Positions 1-6,107 of a stretch of 6,330 nucleotides of DNA are shown piece after piece. The DNA is taken from contig VAYK01000149.1 in the NCBI GenBank assembly GCA_005884985.1, forward strand, positions 579 to 6,908, written 5' to 3'. This DNA is from Actinomycetota bacterium (GTDB lineage: Bacteria > Actinomycetota > Thermoleophilia > Solirubrobacterales > 70-9). How positions within the stretch are numbered: position 1 is the stretch's first letter; every line of letters starts with the position of its first letter. Under the pieces are notes generated by a model that was not told the origin of the DNA, searched no databases, and saw only the letters and a list, made by a program, of their open reading frames with translations. A program made the position numbers and the translations under genes.

Positions 1-282
1 ACCTATCCCGATGATCACGCCTGCCGCCGGCTCCGAGACCGCCGTCGGTACCGGCACTCCCTGCGACAACGGGTCGGTGTTCGCGGGGCGCGTCACCACC
101 ACCGGGATCTGCGCGATCGACCCGACCGGGTAGTCCTTCACCGGCTTGATCTGAATGGTCATCGTCCGAAGCTGGATGACGTCGGCGCACGCGACGGCTC
201 GCGCCGGCATGAACCCGGCCTGGAGCGCGCCCGAGCCCCACAGGGTCCCGAGCACGACCACGATGGCGACGCGCCGCCGCAC
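1..282 (-). CDS. Exported protein of unknown function, N-terminal part
   Basis: I do not recognise this family. The frame is open for 94 codons from a GTG at 282 to the window edge, so the C-terminus is missing. The start is chosen because GGGAGG (288-293) lies 5 bases upstream and the start falls 13 bases after the stop of the hydrolase gene, as expected in an operon. The first residues MRRRVAIVVVLGTLWGSG form a basic n-region and hydrophobic core of a secretion signal. Cleavage probably falls near the ARAVA sequence at residues 27-31. Cys32 follows in AVAC, which is only a weak lipobox, so a lipoprotein is possible but less likely. The mature part (MTIQIKPVKDYPVGSIAQIP, then VVVTRPAN) alternates beta-prone stretches and could be an Ig-like fold; that is inference. 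It is probably co-transcribed with the two exported proteins upstream. Confidence 0.72.
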   Translation of the reverse strand, partial: MRRRVAIVVVLGTLWGSGALQAGFMPARAVACADVIQLRTMTIQIKPVKDYPVGSIAQIPVVVTRPANTDPLSQGVPVPTAVSEPAAGVIIGIG

Positions 283-287
283 GAAGG

Positions 288-293
288 CCTCCC
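288..293 (-). promoter_or_regulatory. Shine-Dalgarno deciding the GTG start at 282
   Basis: GGGAGG on the minus strand, 5 bases before the GTG at 282. It lies between the hydrolase stop (296-298) and the next start, and it is what supports a third gene in this operon. Confidence 0.6.
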
Positions 294-295
294 GC

Positions 296-2067
296 CTACA
301 TGCCCCGGAAGTCGAACAGCGACATCGGGTTCTTCACGTTGCCCACCACGGGAAGGATGACCCGGGTCTTCGCCTGCTGCCAGTCGATCTTCACGAGCGC
401 GCAGTCGGCGGCGAGTGGCCCCGCCTCCGGGCACGGGTACGGCTTCGGGATCGACCACTCGTCGATCTCCGTGGAGACTCCGAGACCGAGGAAGTGCTCC
501 TTCTCGAACGTCCAGTCGGTCGGCTTCAGCTGGATGTTGAGCCCGAACGGCTTGTCGACTTTGAGGGGCACCTCCTTCGAGAGCCCGTCGCGGTACCGGG
601 AGTCGAGCCAACCGCGGGTGACCGCGGAGAGCATGGTCGGGTCCATGCTCACCATCTTTCGACATGTCCTCGTCGAACAGCACCGGCGTGATCGTCACCC
701 ATGACCGGGCGGTCTGGAGATAGACCTGCACCACCGGCGAGCCGAAGATCCGCACGTTCTGCTTCAGCATCGGTGACTCGAACCAGAACCAGTCGTGGTT
801 CGTCCGCGCGTGGTGGGCCTCGTGGCTCTCGGTGTTCGCGTTCGCGGAGGGCCACTGAGCGGAGTCGTGCGGCTGGGGCACGCCGGGGACCTTGTGCGGC
901 GGCGTCGGGAGGAGCTTCCACGCGTAGTCGTTCGGATTCGTCACCGGAGTCTCCTGCGCATACAGCACGACGTCCGTGATATGGGGGATCCGACGTCTGG
1001 CTGATCACGGGCGGAAGGTTCTGCACGCCGTTGTCCTTGCCGAGCAGCCAGTGGTCCATCCACGCATCCACCGTCTTCTCGTAGTCGCCACCGGGGACCC
1101 CGTGGCCGCTCCACGCGTTCCCCATGAACAGGACCTTCTTCTTCGAGTGCTGGATGGCCTGGTTCATGAGGATCGATTCCTGCTGCTTGACGTTCCAGTC
1201 GCCCCAGTTCGCGGAGATCATCACCGGGATGTGGATCGAGTTCGCCTGCCGCAGGTAGTCGCGTTCGGTCCAGAACTTCCCGTAGTCGGGCGTCTGCGAG
1301 TACCCCTGCTGGGTGTGCTCCACCTGTTGGCACGGGGTGACGTGTTCCTGGACCTTCTGGCCCCAGTCGGGATCCTGGCTGTCGACGGGAGGCGGGATCG
1401 CGAGGCCGAAGTCGAACCCGAGCGGCGTATCGATGCCCTCGTCGGCCGGCGCGCCGGCACCCTCCCGGGGGGCCTCGTTGTTGTCGTTGTAGCGGATGCC
1501 GCCGGAGAACGCGTAGCCGTACCAGCGAGCGATGGCGGCTTCGGGAACGATCGTGGTGAGGTGCGGCGGGTGCATCACGGCCGTCGCCCACGCCGTGGTC
1601 CCTTCGTAGGAGCCGCCGATCATGGCGACCTTGCCGTCGGACCACGGCTGTTTGGCGATCCACTCGACGACGTCGTAGCCCGTCACCTTCTCCGCGGTGC
1701 CTCCGTAGTCCCAGCAGCCGCCAGAGTTGCCGGTGCCGACGACGTCGGCCCACACCCGGACGTAGCCGCGCGGCACCCACCGGCTCGTGTCCCAGATGCG
1801 ATCCCCGCACAGCCCGACCCACAGGATCGAGTACGGCGAGTAGGTCAGGATGGCCGGGCCCTTCACGAGCTTCTTCGGATCCTTCGGATCCACCGGCAGC
1901 TGCACCTCGACATAGATGTCGCCGTACTTCGTCTTGACGTTGAACGACTCCGTCTTCGTCTGATACCTCGTGGCGGCCTGCGCCGGTACGACGTTCACCG
2001 CCGGCCCCAGCACTGCCAGGAACGACAGCGCCAGCAGCGCAGTGAGCGTTCGACGAGGTCGCGTCAC
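296..2067 (-). pseudogene. Secreted CocE/NonD-type hydrolase (peptidase S15 fold), two frameshifts
   Basis: Serine hydrolase of the X-Pro dipeptidyl-peptidase/CocE family, which hydrolyses esters, amides or Xaa-Pro peptides; the substrate here is unknown. It starts at GTG 2067, one base after the upstream stop, with GGTGA 6 bases before. Residues 1-32 are a signal peptide ending AQA-A. The alpha/beta-hydrolase domain spans about residues 45-345. Likely catalytic residues are Ser153 in GGSYEG, Asp290 in NWGDWN and His322 in SGHG. A PepX_C-like beta domain follows (about 355-585), with the typical AVTRGWLDSRYRDGLS and PTDWTFEKEH stretches. The frame is interrupted after Asp360 at a C5 run (983-987) and after Ser469 at an A3 run (657-659). 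Each needs one base removed, which restores 589 aa ending in FDFRGM. Unrepaired, translation leaves the correct frame at codon 361 and stops at 649. The family call is firm; true pseudogene versus sequence error is open. Confidence 0.85.
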
Positions 2068-2068
2068 T

Positions 2069-3265
2069 TCACTTCACCGTGAGCGGGCCGGTGTACTCGA
2101 GGACGTCGAACCCGCGCGCGTAGTCGATCGAGTACACGACGCGGTTCGTCCGCCAGTACGCGGCCGACGTCGATCCCCAGTACGGCTGGAAGTACCCCAT
2201 CGCCTTGATGTGGCCGTCGGGAGTGATCCCCCAGAACCGGGTGCCGTTCTCGTACGTGCCCTCGGCGACGACACCGCCGTTGTGGAACGTCGGGTTGTTG
2301 TCGAACCAGTGCGTCGAGCACCCGAGCACGTGCACCGGCGGGTTGCCGTCGACCATGTCGCCCTGTTGCACGCGGACCTGATCGATCATGTGGAACGTGT
2401 GCGTCTTCTGCCAGCCGGACGCGCTCCACGTCATGAACGCCCCGTTGGCGTTCGGACCGTTCGCCTTGCTGGATGTGCAGGTCGGCCTGAAGTTCGTCTC
2501 CCCGGAGACGAGCACGAACTTGTCGTTGCCCGCCTGCGGCCACAGCACCGAGTGGATGAACCGGTTGTCCTTGGCGTGGCCGAGCGCCAGCAGTTTGGGA
2601 TGCACTGGATCGCGGGTGTCGAGGTACATCATGGGCTCGGTCGCGGTCAGGACGAACCCGGGCTTCACCTCCACCACGTCGTGGCCGCTCATGCCGGGGA
2701 GGCCCTGACTCCATAGCCGCTGGATGAGCTTGGGGTGTGCCGGATCGTGGAGGTCGACGATCGCGCCCCGGGAGCCCCACAGCCATGTGCAGTCGTACAG
2801 GCAGCTCATCGTGTGGTTGGCCCACTGGTAGGTGTCACTGGGCAGCGAGATCTCGTTCGCGACCTGCGTGGGGTGCGCGGGGTCGCTGACGTCGATGACG
2901 TGCAACGCGTCGTTCGGCGCCGTCTCGGACATGATCAGGACCTTGCCGTTCGTCGGCATGTCCTCCGACTCGAACTCGAAGGGGTCGTCCCCGAGCTGGC
3001 CCCAGAACGTCTGCGACACGAGCTTGGGGTCGAGCGGCTTGCTGACGTCGTAGATGGAGAAGCTCCGCCAGCTGGTCATGTAGATGTAGTGGCCGACGAT
3101 CCGCGCGCCGGTGAGCGTCCCGATCTCGTTCGGGATGAACTTGATCCACTTCACGTACTTGGACGTCACGCCGCTCGTCGGATCGGGGTTCGGTCCAGCG
3201 CCGGCGGGCGACGCGAGCGAGAAGACGACGGCGAACGCGGTCAGCCCGATCACAAGTCTCTTCAC
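2069..3265 (-). CDS. Secreted LVIVD-repeat protein
   Basis: 398-residue exported protein with the LVIVD-repeat pattern, thought to fold as a beta-propeller; no enzymatic role is established for the family. Four related segments recur at 45-50-residue spacing: IYDVSKPLDPKLV (from 71), VIDVSDPAHPTQV (from 123), IVDLHDPAHPKLI (from 169) and YLDTRDPVHPKLL (from 214). A degenerate one, VYSIDYARGFDVLE, lies near the C-terminus (from 377). Residues 1-24 (MKRLVIGLTAFAVVFSLASP, then AGAG) are a signal peptide. Cys155, 159, 263 and 316 could form disulfides outside the cell. The GTG at 3265 is chosen because GGGAG (3274-3278) sits 8 bases upstream and the signal peptide begins there. A longer frame from 3391 adds 42 residues that do not look like a signal peptide. 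It is first in the operon, one base from the hydrolase start, which suggests translational coupling. Confidence 0.88.
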   Translation of the reverse strand: MKRLVIGLTAFAVVFSLASPAGAGPNPDPTSGVTSKYVKWIKFIPNEIGTLTGARIVGHYIYMTSWRSFSIYDVSKPLDPKLVSQTFWGQLGDDPFEFESEDMPTNGKVLIMSETAPNDALHVIDVSDPAHPTQVANEISLPSDTYQWANHTMSCLYDCTWLWGSRGAIVDLHDPAHPKLIQRLWSQGLPGMSGHDVVEVKPGFVLTATEPMMYLDTRDPVHPKLLALGHAKDNRFIHSVLWPQAGNDKFVLVSGETNFRPTCTSSKANGPNANGAFMTWSASGWQKTHTFHMIDQVRVQQGDMVDGNPPVHVLGCSTHWFDNNPTFHNGGVVAEGTYENGTRFWGITPDGHIKAMGYFQPYWGSTSAAYWRTNRVVYSIDYARGFDVLEYTGPLTVK

Positions 3266-3273
3266 TGCGGCAG

Positions 3274-3278
3274 CTCCC
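3274..3278 (-). promoter_or_regulatory. Shine-Dalgarno deciding the LVIVD gene start
   Basis: GGGAG on the minus strand, 8 bases before GTG 3265. It places the start at the signal peptide instead of the in-frame codon at 3391. Confidence 0.65.
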
Positions 3279-3426
3279 TTCGAATCGAACGAGGCACGTC
3301 TGAGACGAGTTCCTCCGGTCCAGGCCCGAGCAGTTCGTTCCCACTGCGACAATCGCCCAAACCGTCCCACGGTCGAACCCGTGTTCGGCATCTCGACGAG
3401 GGTCCCAGCGCGCGCCCCCTGGACGC

Positions 3427-3462
3427 CGAGAGGGGCCCGAGCGAGCGCTCCGACCCCTCTCG
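3427..3462. repeat. Inverted repeat / hairpin in the leader region
   Basis: Arms CGAGAGGGG (3427-3435) and CCCCTCTCG (3454-3462) are perfectly complementary over 9 bp. The interior holds a nested GAGC/GCTC stem (3439-3442 and 3447-3450). There is no T-run on either side in either direction, so it is not a canonical intrinsic terminator. It lies about 160 bases upstream of the LVIVD start and could be part of a structured 5' leader. Confidence 0.55.
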
Positions 3463-3486
3463 TCGTACCGTGCGGACCCGGTTTCG

Positions 3487-3547
3487 CGGTCCTCCGGGAA
3501 GAGGATCTTCGCTGGACCCTGGAGGAACCCTGCCCCCGGGAGGACCG
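3487..3547. repeat. Long-armed inverted repeat with nested hairpin
   Basis: CGGTCCTCCGGG (3487-3498) pairs with CCCGGGAGGACCG (3535-3547) over 12 bp with one bulged base. Inside lies GAAGA-GGA-TCTTC (3498-3510), whose first base overlaps the outer arm, so the two stems may compete. A 10-bp perfect palindrome GACCGCGGTC (3547-3556) abuts it. This is structured, but I match it to no riboswitch class. Confidence 0.5.
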
Positions 3548-3610
3548 ACCGCGGTCCGCTTGTCACCTCGTGCTGGCGGCTTTCGTACCCGCAAATCCAT
3601 GAGCTAACCC

Positions 3611-3764
3611 GATTTGTCACGATTCCTGTCTTTGATTGCCAGCGAATTTCCAGGCCTCTCCAACCGGCGTGCCGGGTCCGCCCGACCCGTTCGACCAGGG
3701 CTTCTTGTGCATCCGAACAGCCCGAACAAGGCCATCGACCTGGCGTGATTTGTCCGATTCCCGT
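3611..3764 (+). repeat. Direct repeat pair upstream of the sigma gene
   Basis: GATTTGTCACGATTCCTGT (3611-3629) recurs as GATTTGTCCGATTCCCGT (3747-3764). Allowing a one-base gap, 17 of 18 aligned positions match. The pair is 136 bases apart and outside any coding region. Function is unknown; a protein-binding site is the simplest guess. Confidence 0.5.
3704..3720. promoter_or_regulatory. GTGC-N4-GCAC-type element, copy 1 (degenerate right arm)
   Basis: CTTGTGCATCCGAACAG. The left arm GTGC is at 3707-3710; the right arm is GAAC instead of GCAC. The sequence in front (GACCAGGGCTTC, 3693-3704) is also nearly repeated in front of copy 4. Putative operator for the sigma gene. Confidence 0.45.
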
Positions 3765-3774
3765 GCCAACGCTT

Positions 3775-3791
3775 CGTGCATCCGCACAAGG
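3775..3791. promoter_or_regulatory. GTGC-N4-GCAC-type element, copy 2
   Basis: CGTGCATCCGCACAAGG. GTGC (3776-3779) and GCAC (3784-3787) flank ATCC. It is centred about 60 bases upstream of the likely transcription start of the sigma gene. It is almost identical in core to copy 3 upstream of the PucR gene. Confidence 0.5.
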
Positions 3792-3808
3792 AATTTGACC
3801 GGACAGGG

Positions 3809-3834
3809 GTTTGAAATGTCTCGCGAGGGAATAA
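3809..3834 (+). promoter_or_regulatory. Candidate alternative-sigma promoter for the sigma gene
   Basis: GTTTGA (3809-3814), 12 bases, GGGAAT (3827-3832) fits the sigma-B/F-type consensus GTTTAA-N12-14-GGGWAW at 11 of 12 positions. The same -10 region, AGGGAATAA (3826-3834), fits the Bacillus sigma-H -10 RNNGAATWW completely, but its -35 at sigma-H spacing is poor. Either reading puts transcription start near 3841, giving a leader of about 35 bases before GTG 3875. Confidence 0.4.
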
Positions 3835-3860
3835 CAGCGGCCGTCTGGACCCAGTTCGTC

Positions 3861-3865
3861 GGAGG
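3861..3865 (+). promoter_or_regulatory. Shine-Dalgarno deciding the sigma gene start
   Basis: GGAGG, 9 bases before GTG 3875. It supports the start that includes the N-terminal extension of about 53 residues. Confidence 0.65.
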
Positions 3866-3874
3866 AACCTACAC

Positions 3875-4723
3875 GTGAATACGGGGAGGAAGAGGGCGGC
3901 CTCGACCACTGCGCGGTTCGAAACTGGTCCCCGGGTCGGTTCGCCCAGCAAGTCCCACGTCGCTGCGCTCCTCGAGGAGATCACCCGGGAACCCGAGATC
4001 GGGGCGCTCGTCGAGGAAGCCCGCTACGACGTCGCGACGGACGAGGAGCTGATCCACAAGCACCGCGGCGGCGATCCCCGAGCCGCGGAGGTCCTGCTCT
4101 CCAGGTATCGGAACTTCGCCCGAATGAAAGCGCGCTCGTACTTCCTCGTCGGCGCCGAGCGCGACGACATCGTCCAGGAATCCATGATCGGCCTGTACAA
4201 GGCGATCCGCGATTTCCAGCCCGACCGCCAGACGTCGTTCCGAGCGTTCGCCGACGTGTGCATCACACGCCAGCTCATCACGGCGATCCGCAGCGCGAGA
4301 TGCCAGAAGCATCAGCCGCTGAACTCCTACCTCTCGCTGTCGAAGCCGCTCGCGGCCGAGGAGGACCCGGACCGTGTGCTGATGGACGTCCTCACCGGCC
4401 CCGCGATGCTCGACCCGGCCGAGGTCGTGATCGCCGCGGAGGACCTCGGCGACATCAAGGCTGCGTTCGACCGCCTTCTCTCGCAGTTCGAGACGGAGGT
4501 GCTGCGGCTCTACGCCGACGGCAAGAGCTACCACCAGATCGCCGCACTCCTGGAACGCGAGGTGAAGTCGATCGACAACGCGCTCCAGAGGATCAAGCGA
4601 AAGATCGAGAGCTACCTTCGGAGCCGCGATCCCGAGAGCGGTCCGGTCACCTCGTTCCGCCGGACGAAGGCCACGCGCCTCCACGCCGTGGTTCCTCCGC
4701 GGCGGGCCGCTTCGGCCTCGTAG
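3875..4723 (+). CDS. sigH: RNA polymerase sigma factor, Spo0H/SigH family
   Basis: 282-residue sigma-70-family factor that directs RNA polymerase core to alternative promoters. It resembles Bacillus SigH (Spo0H, about 218 aa) strongly. Region 2 (about 74-142) contains RNFARMKARSYFLVGAERDD, IVQESMIGLYKAIRDF and SFRAFADVCITRQLITAIRS. The family-typical QKHQPLNSYLSLSKP (144-158) follows. Region 4 (about 195-247) has the recognition helix region KSYHQIAALLEREVKSIDNA and then LQRIKRKIESYL. Regions 2.4 and 4.2 look close to the Bacillus protein, which implies similar promoter preference (inference). Unusual are an N-terminal extension of about 53 residues before TDEELI and a basic, Ala/Pro-rich tail after residue 250. 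No anti-sigma gene is visible beside it. It converges on the PucR-type gene with a 10-base gap. In Bacillus the factor serves the transition to stationary phase; the role here is unknown. Confidence 0.9.
   Translation: MNTGRKRAASTTARFETGPRVGSPSKSHVAALLEEITREPEIGALVEEARYDVATDEELIHKHRGGDPRAAEVLLSRYRNFARMKARSYFLVGAERDDIVQESMIGLYKAIRDFQPDRQTSFRAFADVCITRQLITAIRSARCQKHQPLNSYLSLSKPLAAEEDPDRVLMDVLTGPAMLDPAEVVIAAEDLGDIKAAFDRLLSQFETEVLRLYADGKSYHQIAALLEREVKSIDNALQRIKRKIESYLRSRDPESGPVTSFRRTKATRLHAVVPPRRAASAS
4705..4717 (-). terminator. Possible U-less terminator hairpin for the PucR gene
   Basis: GGCCG-CTT-CGGCC forms a 5-bp GC stem 16 bases beyond the PucR stop, within the last codons of the convergent sigma gene. 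There is no T-run, so this is a weak call. GC-rich stems are common by chance at this composition. Confidence 0.2.
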
Positions 4724-4733
4724 CTCGTTCCGT

Positions 4734-5954
4734 TCAGCGTTCGGTTTCCGCTCCGGCGCCCGGCGGCGAACTTCCCTCGCGCGCGTTCCGCAGCGCCACG
4801 TGCGCCGGCGCCGCCGGAAGGATCCCCCACAACCGAGCCAGCCGGACCTGGACCTCGAGGAGCAGACGCGCGTCGGGATCGCGGATGATGTCGAGCCCCG
4901 TCACACGACGAACCGCCCGGAGGCGGTACGCGATCGTGTTGCGGTGGACGAACAGGGACGCCGCCACATCGCCCGAGCGCCCCGAGTCGAAGTACGCCTC
5001 GACCGTCGGGAGCAGCGCGGTTTGGTTCTTGCGGTCGTACTCGAGGAGCATCTCGACGTCCTGGGTGTCGGAGGAGTTCGGGTCGGTGAGGAACGGCTCG
5101 AGCAACCCGTAGATCCCGAGCTCTCGGAAGCGCACGACACGGTTGCCGCCCCACAGCATCTCTCCCACGGACGCGGCCCACTTCGCCTCCCGGTACGTGC
5201 GCCGCATCCCGGCTGCGCCGGCGTATGGCCGCCCCACGCCGATCGTGACGCCAGATGCGAGGTGCGAGGACGTCGCCCGGTGCAGGATGGCTCGCCCGAT
5301 CAGCCCCGCGTCGTGCGCGTCGCCGTACTCGTTCGACAGCACGGCGACCATGCCGCCGATGGTCAGCACCACCGATCGGGGATCGGCCGACTGCGCCTCC
5401 GCCCGCGAGATCTCCTCGATCGTGTCGAGAGGGACGTGCTGTGTTCGCCCGTCGGGGTACGCCACGACCACCACGGCCTGGATGGGCCGCCCCAGGTCGA
5501 GCTCGCCCGGAAGGGGACCGCCCTGGGCGCGACCGCGAAGGATCTCGCGCAGCACGGCGTCGGGCTGCATCCTCGAGGCCGGCGCGTCGGCGTCGAGGAG
5601 CCAGGTCTTCGTTCGTTCCCATTCCGAACCGACCACGAGCAGCGGGATGCGCTCGTCGATGGACCTCCGGAGGTCCGCGGAAAGGGGCGCGATCGCCTCC
5701 TCGGAGACGACCAGTCCCGCGGCCCCCCGGAGGGCCAGCTCGTCGGCCAGGCGGACGAGGCTCCGCTGCCCGGCCGGGATGCGTTCCAGCACGGCGACGT
5801 CGCCGACCCCGACGTGCTTGGCGGTCCCCGCCCCGCTCACCGGCACGAACCGCCGGCTGGTGAAGGCGGGTTCCGCCTGGGACGCGAGCGACCTGGCGTC
5901 GCGCTCGCGTCCGAGCTCACGGAGCCTGCGCAGTTCGAGAGGGGCGGATTGCAT
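4734..5954 (-). CDS. PucR-family transcriptional regulator (CdaR/PucR type)
   Basis: 406-residue DNA-binding regulator. In the family, C-terminal HTH proteins of this type sense metabolites and control catabolic genes; the ligand here is unknown. Residues about 45-115 resemble a divergent PucR N-terminal sensor domain (GVGDVAVLERIP, then LRGAAGLVVSEEA and RIPLLVVGSEW). Residues about 155-285 form a GGDEF-like, non-catalytic middle domain (SGVTIGVGRPYAG, YREAKWAASVGE). Residues about 316-375 are the PucR-type helix-turn-helix with the hallmark FVHRNTIAYRLRAVRRVTGL. The ATG at 5954 is chosen for GAGGAG (5963-5968) 8 bases upstream. A frame open back to 6080 would run through the promoter and operator-like sites and adds residues unlike the family. 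A sigma-H-like promoter and two GTGC-type elements lie upstream. Confidence 0.88.
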   Translation of the reverse strand: MQSAPLELRRLRELGRERDARSLASQAEPAFTSRRFVPVSGAGTAKHVGVGDVAVLERIPAGQRSLVRLADELALRGAAGLVVSEEAIAPLSADLRRSIDERIPLLVVGSEWERTKTWLLDADAPASRMQPDAVLREILRGRAQGGPLPGELDLGRPIQAVVVVAYPDGRTQHVPLDTIEEISRAEAQSADPRSVVLTIGGMVAVLSNEYGDAHDAGLIGRAILHRATSSHLASGVTIGVGRPYAGAAGMRRTYREAKWAASVGEMLWGGNRVVRFRELGIYGLLEPFLTDPNSSDTQDVEMLLEYDRKNQTALLPTVEAYFDSGRSGDVAASLFVHRNTIAYRLRAVRRVTGLDIIRDPDARLLLEVQVRLARLWGILPAAPAHVALRNAREGSSPPGAGAETER

Positions 5955-5962
5955 GACGATGG

Positions 5963-5968
5963 CTCCTC
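5963..5968 (-). promoter_or_regulatory. Shine-Dalgarno deciding the PucR gene start
   Basis: GAGGAG on the minus strand, 8 bases before ATG 5954. It argues against the in-frame upstream start at 6080. Confidence 0.65.
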
Positions 5969-5982
5969 GCTTCCCCTCCGGC

Positions 5983-5999
5983 CGTGCAGCCGCACAAGT
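5983..5999. promoter_or_regulatory. GTGC-N4-GCAC-type element, copy 3
   Basis: CGTGCAGCCGCACAAGT. GTGC (5984-5987) and GCAC (5992-5995) flank AGCC. It lies in the probable 5' leader of the PucR gene, just downstream of its predicted transcription start, a position that would suit repression or autoregulation. Confidence 0.5.
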
Positions 6000-6010
6000 G
6001 GACGTGATTG

Positions 6011-6039
6011 GTATTCGCCGCTCTCCATCGGATTCCTCT
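6011..6039 (-). promoter_or_regulatory. Sigma-H-like promoter for the PucR gene
   Basis: On the minus strand, AGAGGAATC (6031-6039), an 11-base spacer, then GGCGAATAC (6011-6019). The Bacillus sigma-H consensus is RNAGGAWWW with 11-12 bases to RNNGAATWW, so 16 of 18 positions agree with correct spacing. Transcription would start near 6004, leaving a leader of about 50 bases. The neighbouring gene encodes a sigma factor of exactly this class. Confidence 0.5.
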
Positions 6040-6107
6040 CGAAATAACGCGCGAATCGACGGGAAGAAGTCGCCCGTCACTTATCGAACCGAACGGACCG
6101 GGCTTTT

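Larger units (their letters stand above)
3266..3874. other. 609-base intergenic region between divergent transcription units
   Basis: No convincing gene is present. Open frames here lack Shine-Dalgarno sequences and continue the out-of-frame shadow of neighbouring genes. The part nearest the LVIVD gene (3266-3560) is GC-rich and contains two long hairpins. The part nearest the sigma gene (3600-3874) is less GC-rich and carries a direct repeat, two GTGC-type elements and a candidate promoter. I could not pick a convincing promoter for the leftward operon. Confidence 0.6.

Noticed and set aside
976..2082. Long plus-strand open frame opposite the hydrolase
   Set aside because: It is the antisense shadow of a recognisable hydrolase. 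It is rich in Arg, Val, Asp and Gly with no domain, and its start lacks a Shine-Dalgarno sequence.
3362..3395. T-arm-like GGGTTCGACC on the minus strand, as for a tRNA
   Set aside because: The loop and stem lengths do not fit a T-arm and there is no acceptor, anticodon or D-arm around it.
3266..3600. Known riboswitch upstream of the LVIVD gene
   Set aside because: I looked for conserved cores of cobalamin, TPP, SAM, c-di-AMP, c-di-GMP and guanidine classes and saw none.
3111..3602. Plus-strand frame spanning the LVIVD start and intergenic region
   Set aside because: It begins inside the LVIVD gene antisense, has no ribosome site and no recognisable content.
3787..3817. Sigma-H promoter AGGAATT...GAAAT before the sigma gene
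   Set aside because: The -35 is good, but the -10 is weak and lies about 3 bases beyond the usual spacing. The GTTTGA/GGGAAT pair is the better candidate.
3869..4684. 271-codon minus-strand frame opposite the sigma gene
   Set aside because: The sigma factor is unmistakable on the other strand, and this frame is its high-GC shadow.
4705..4760. Strong bidirectional intrinsic terminator between the convergent genes
   Set aside because: Only a short GC stem is present with no T-run. It is kept as a low-confidence terminator, not a canonical one.
5955..6080. Upstream extension of the PucR-type protein to an ATG at 6080
   Set aside because: It would cross the promoter-like boxes and GTGC copy 3, the added residues are unlike the family, and a good Shine-Dalgarno sequence marks 5954.
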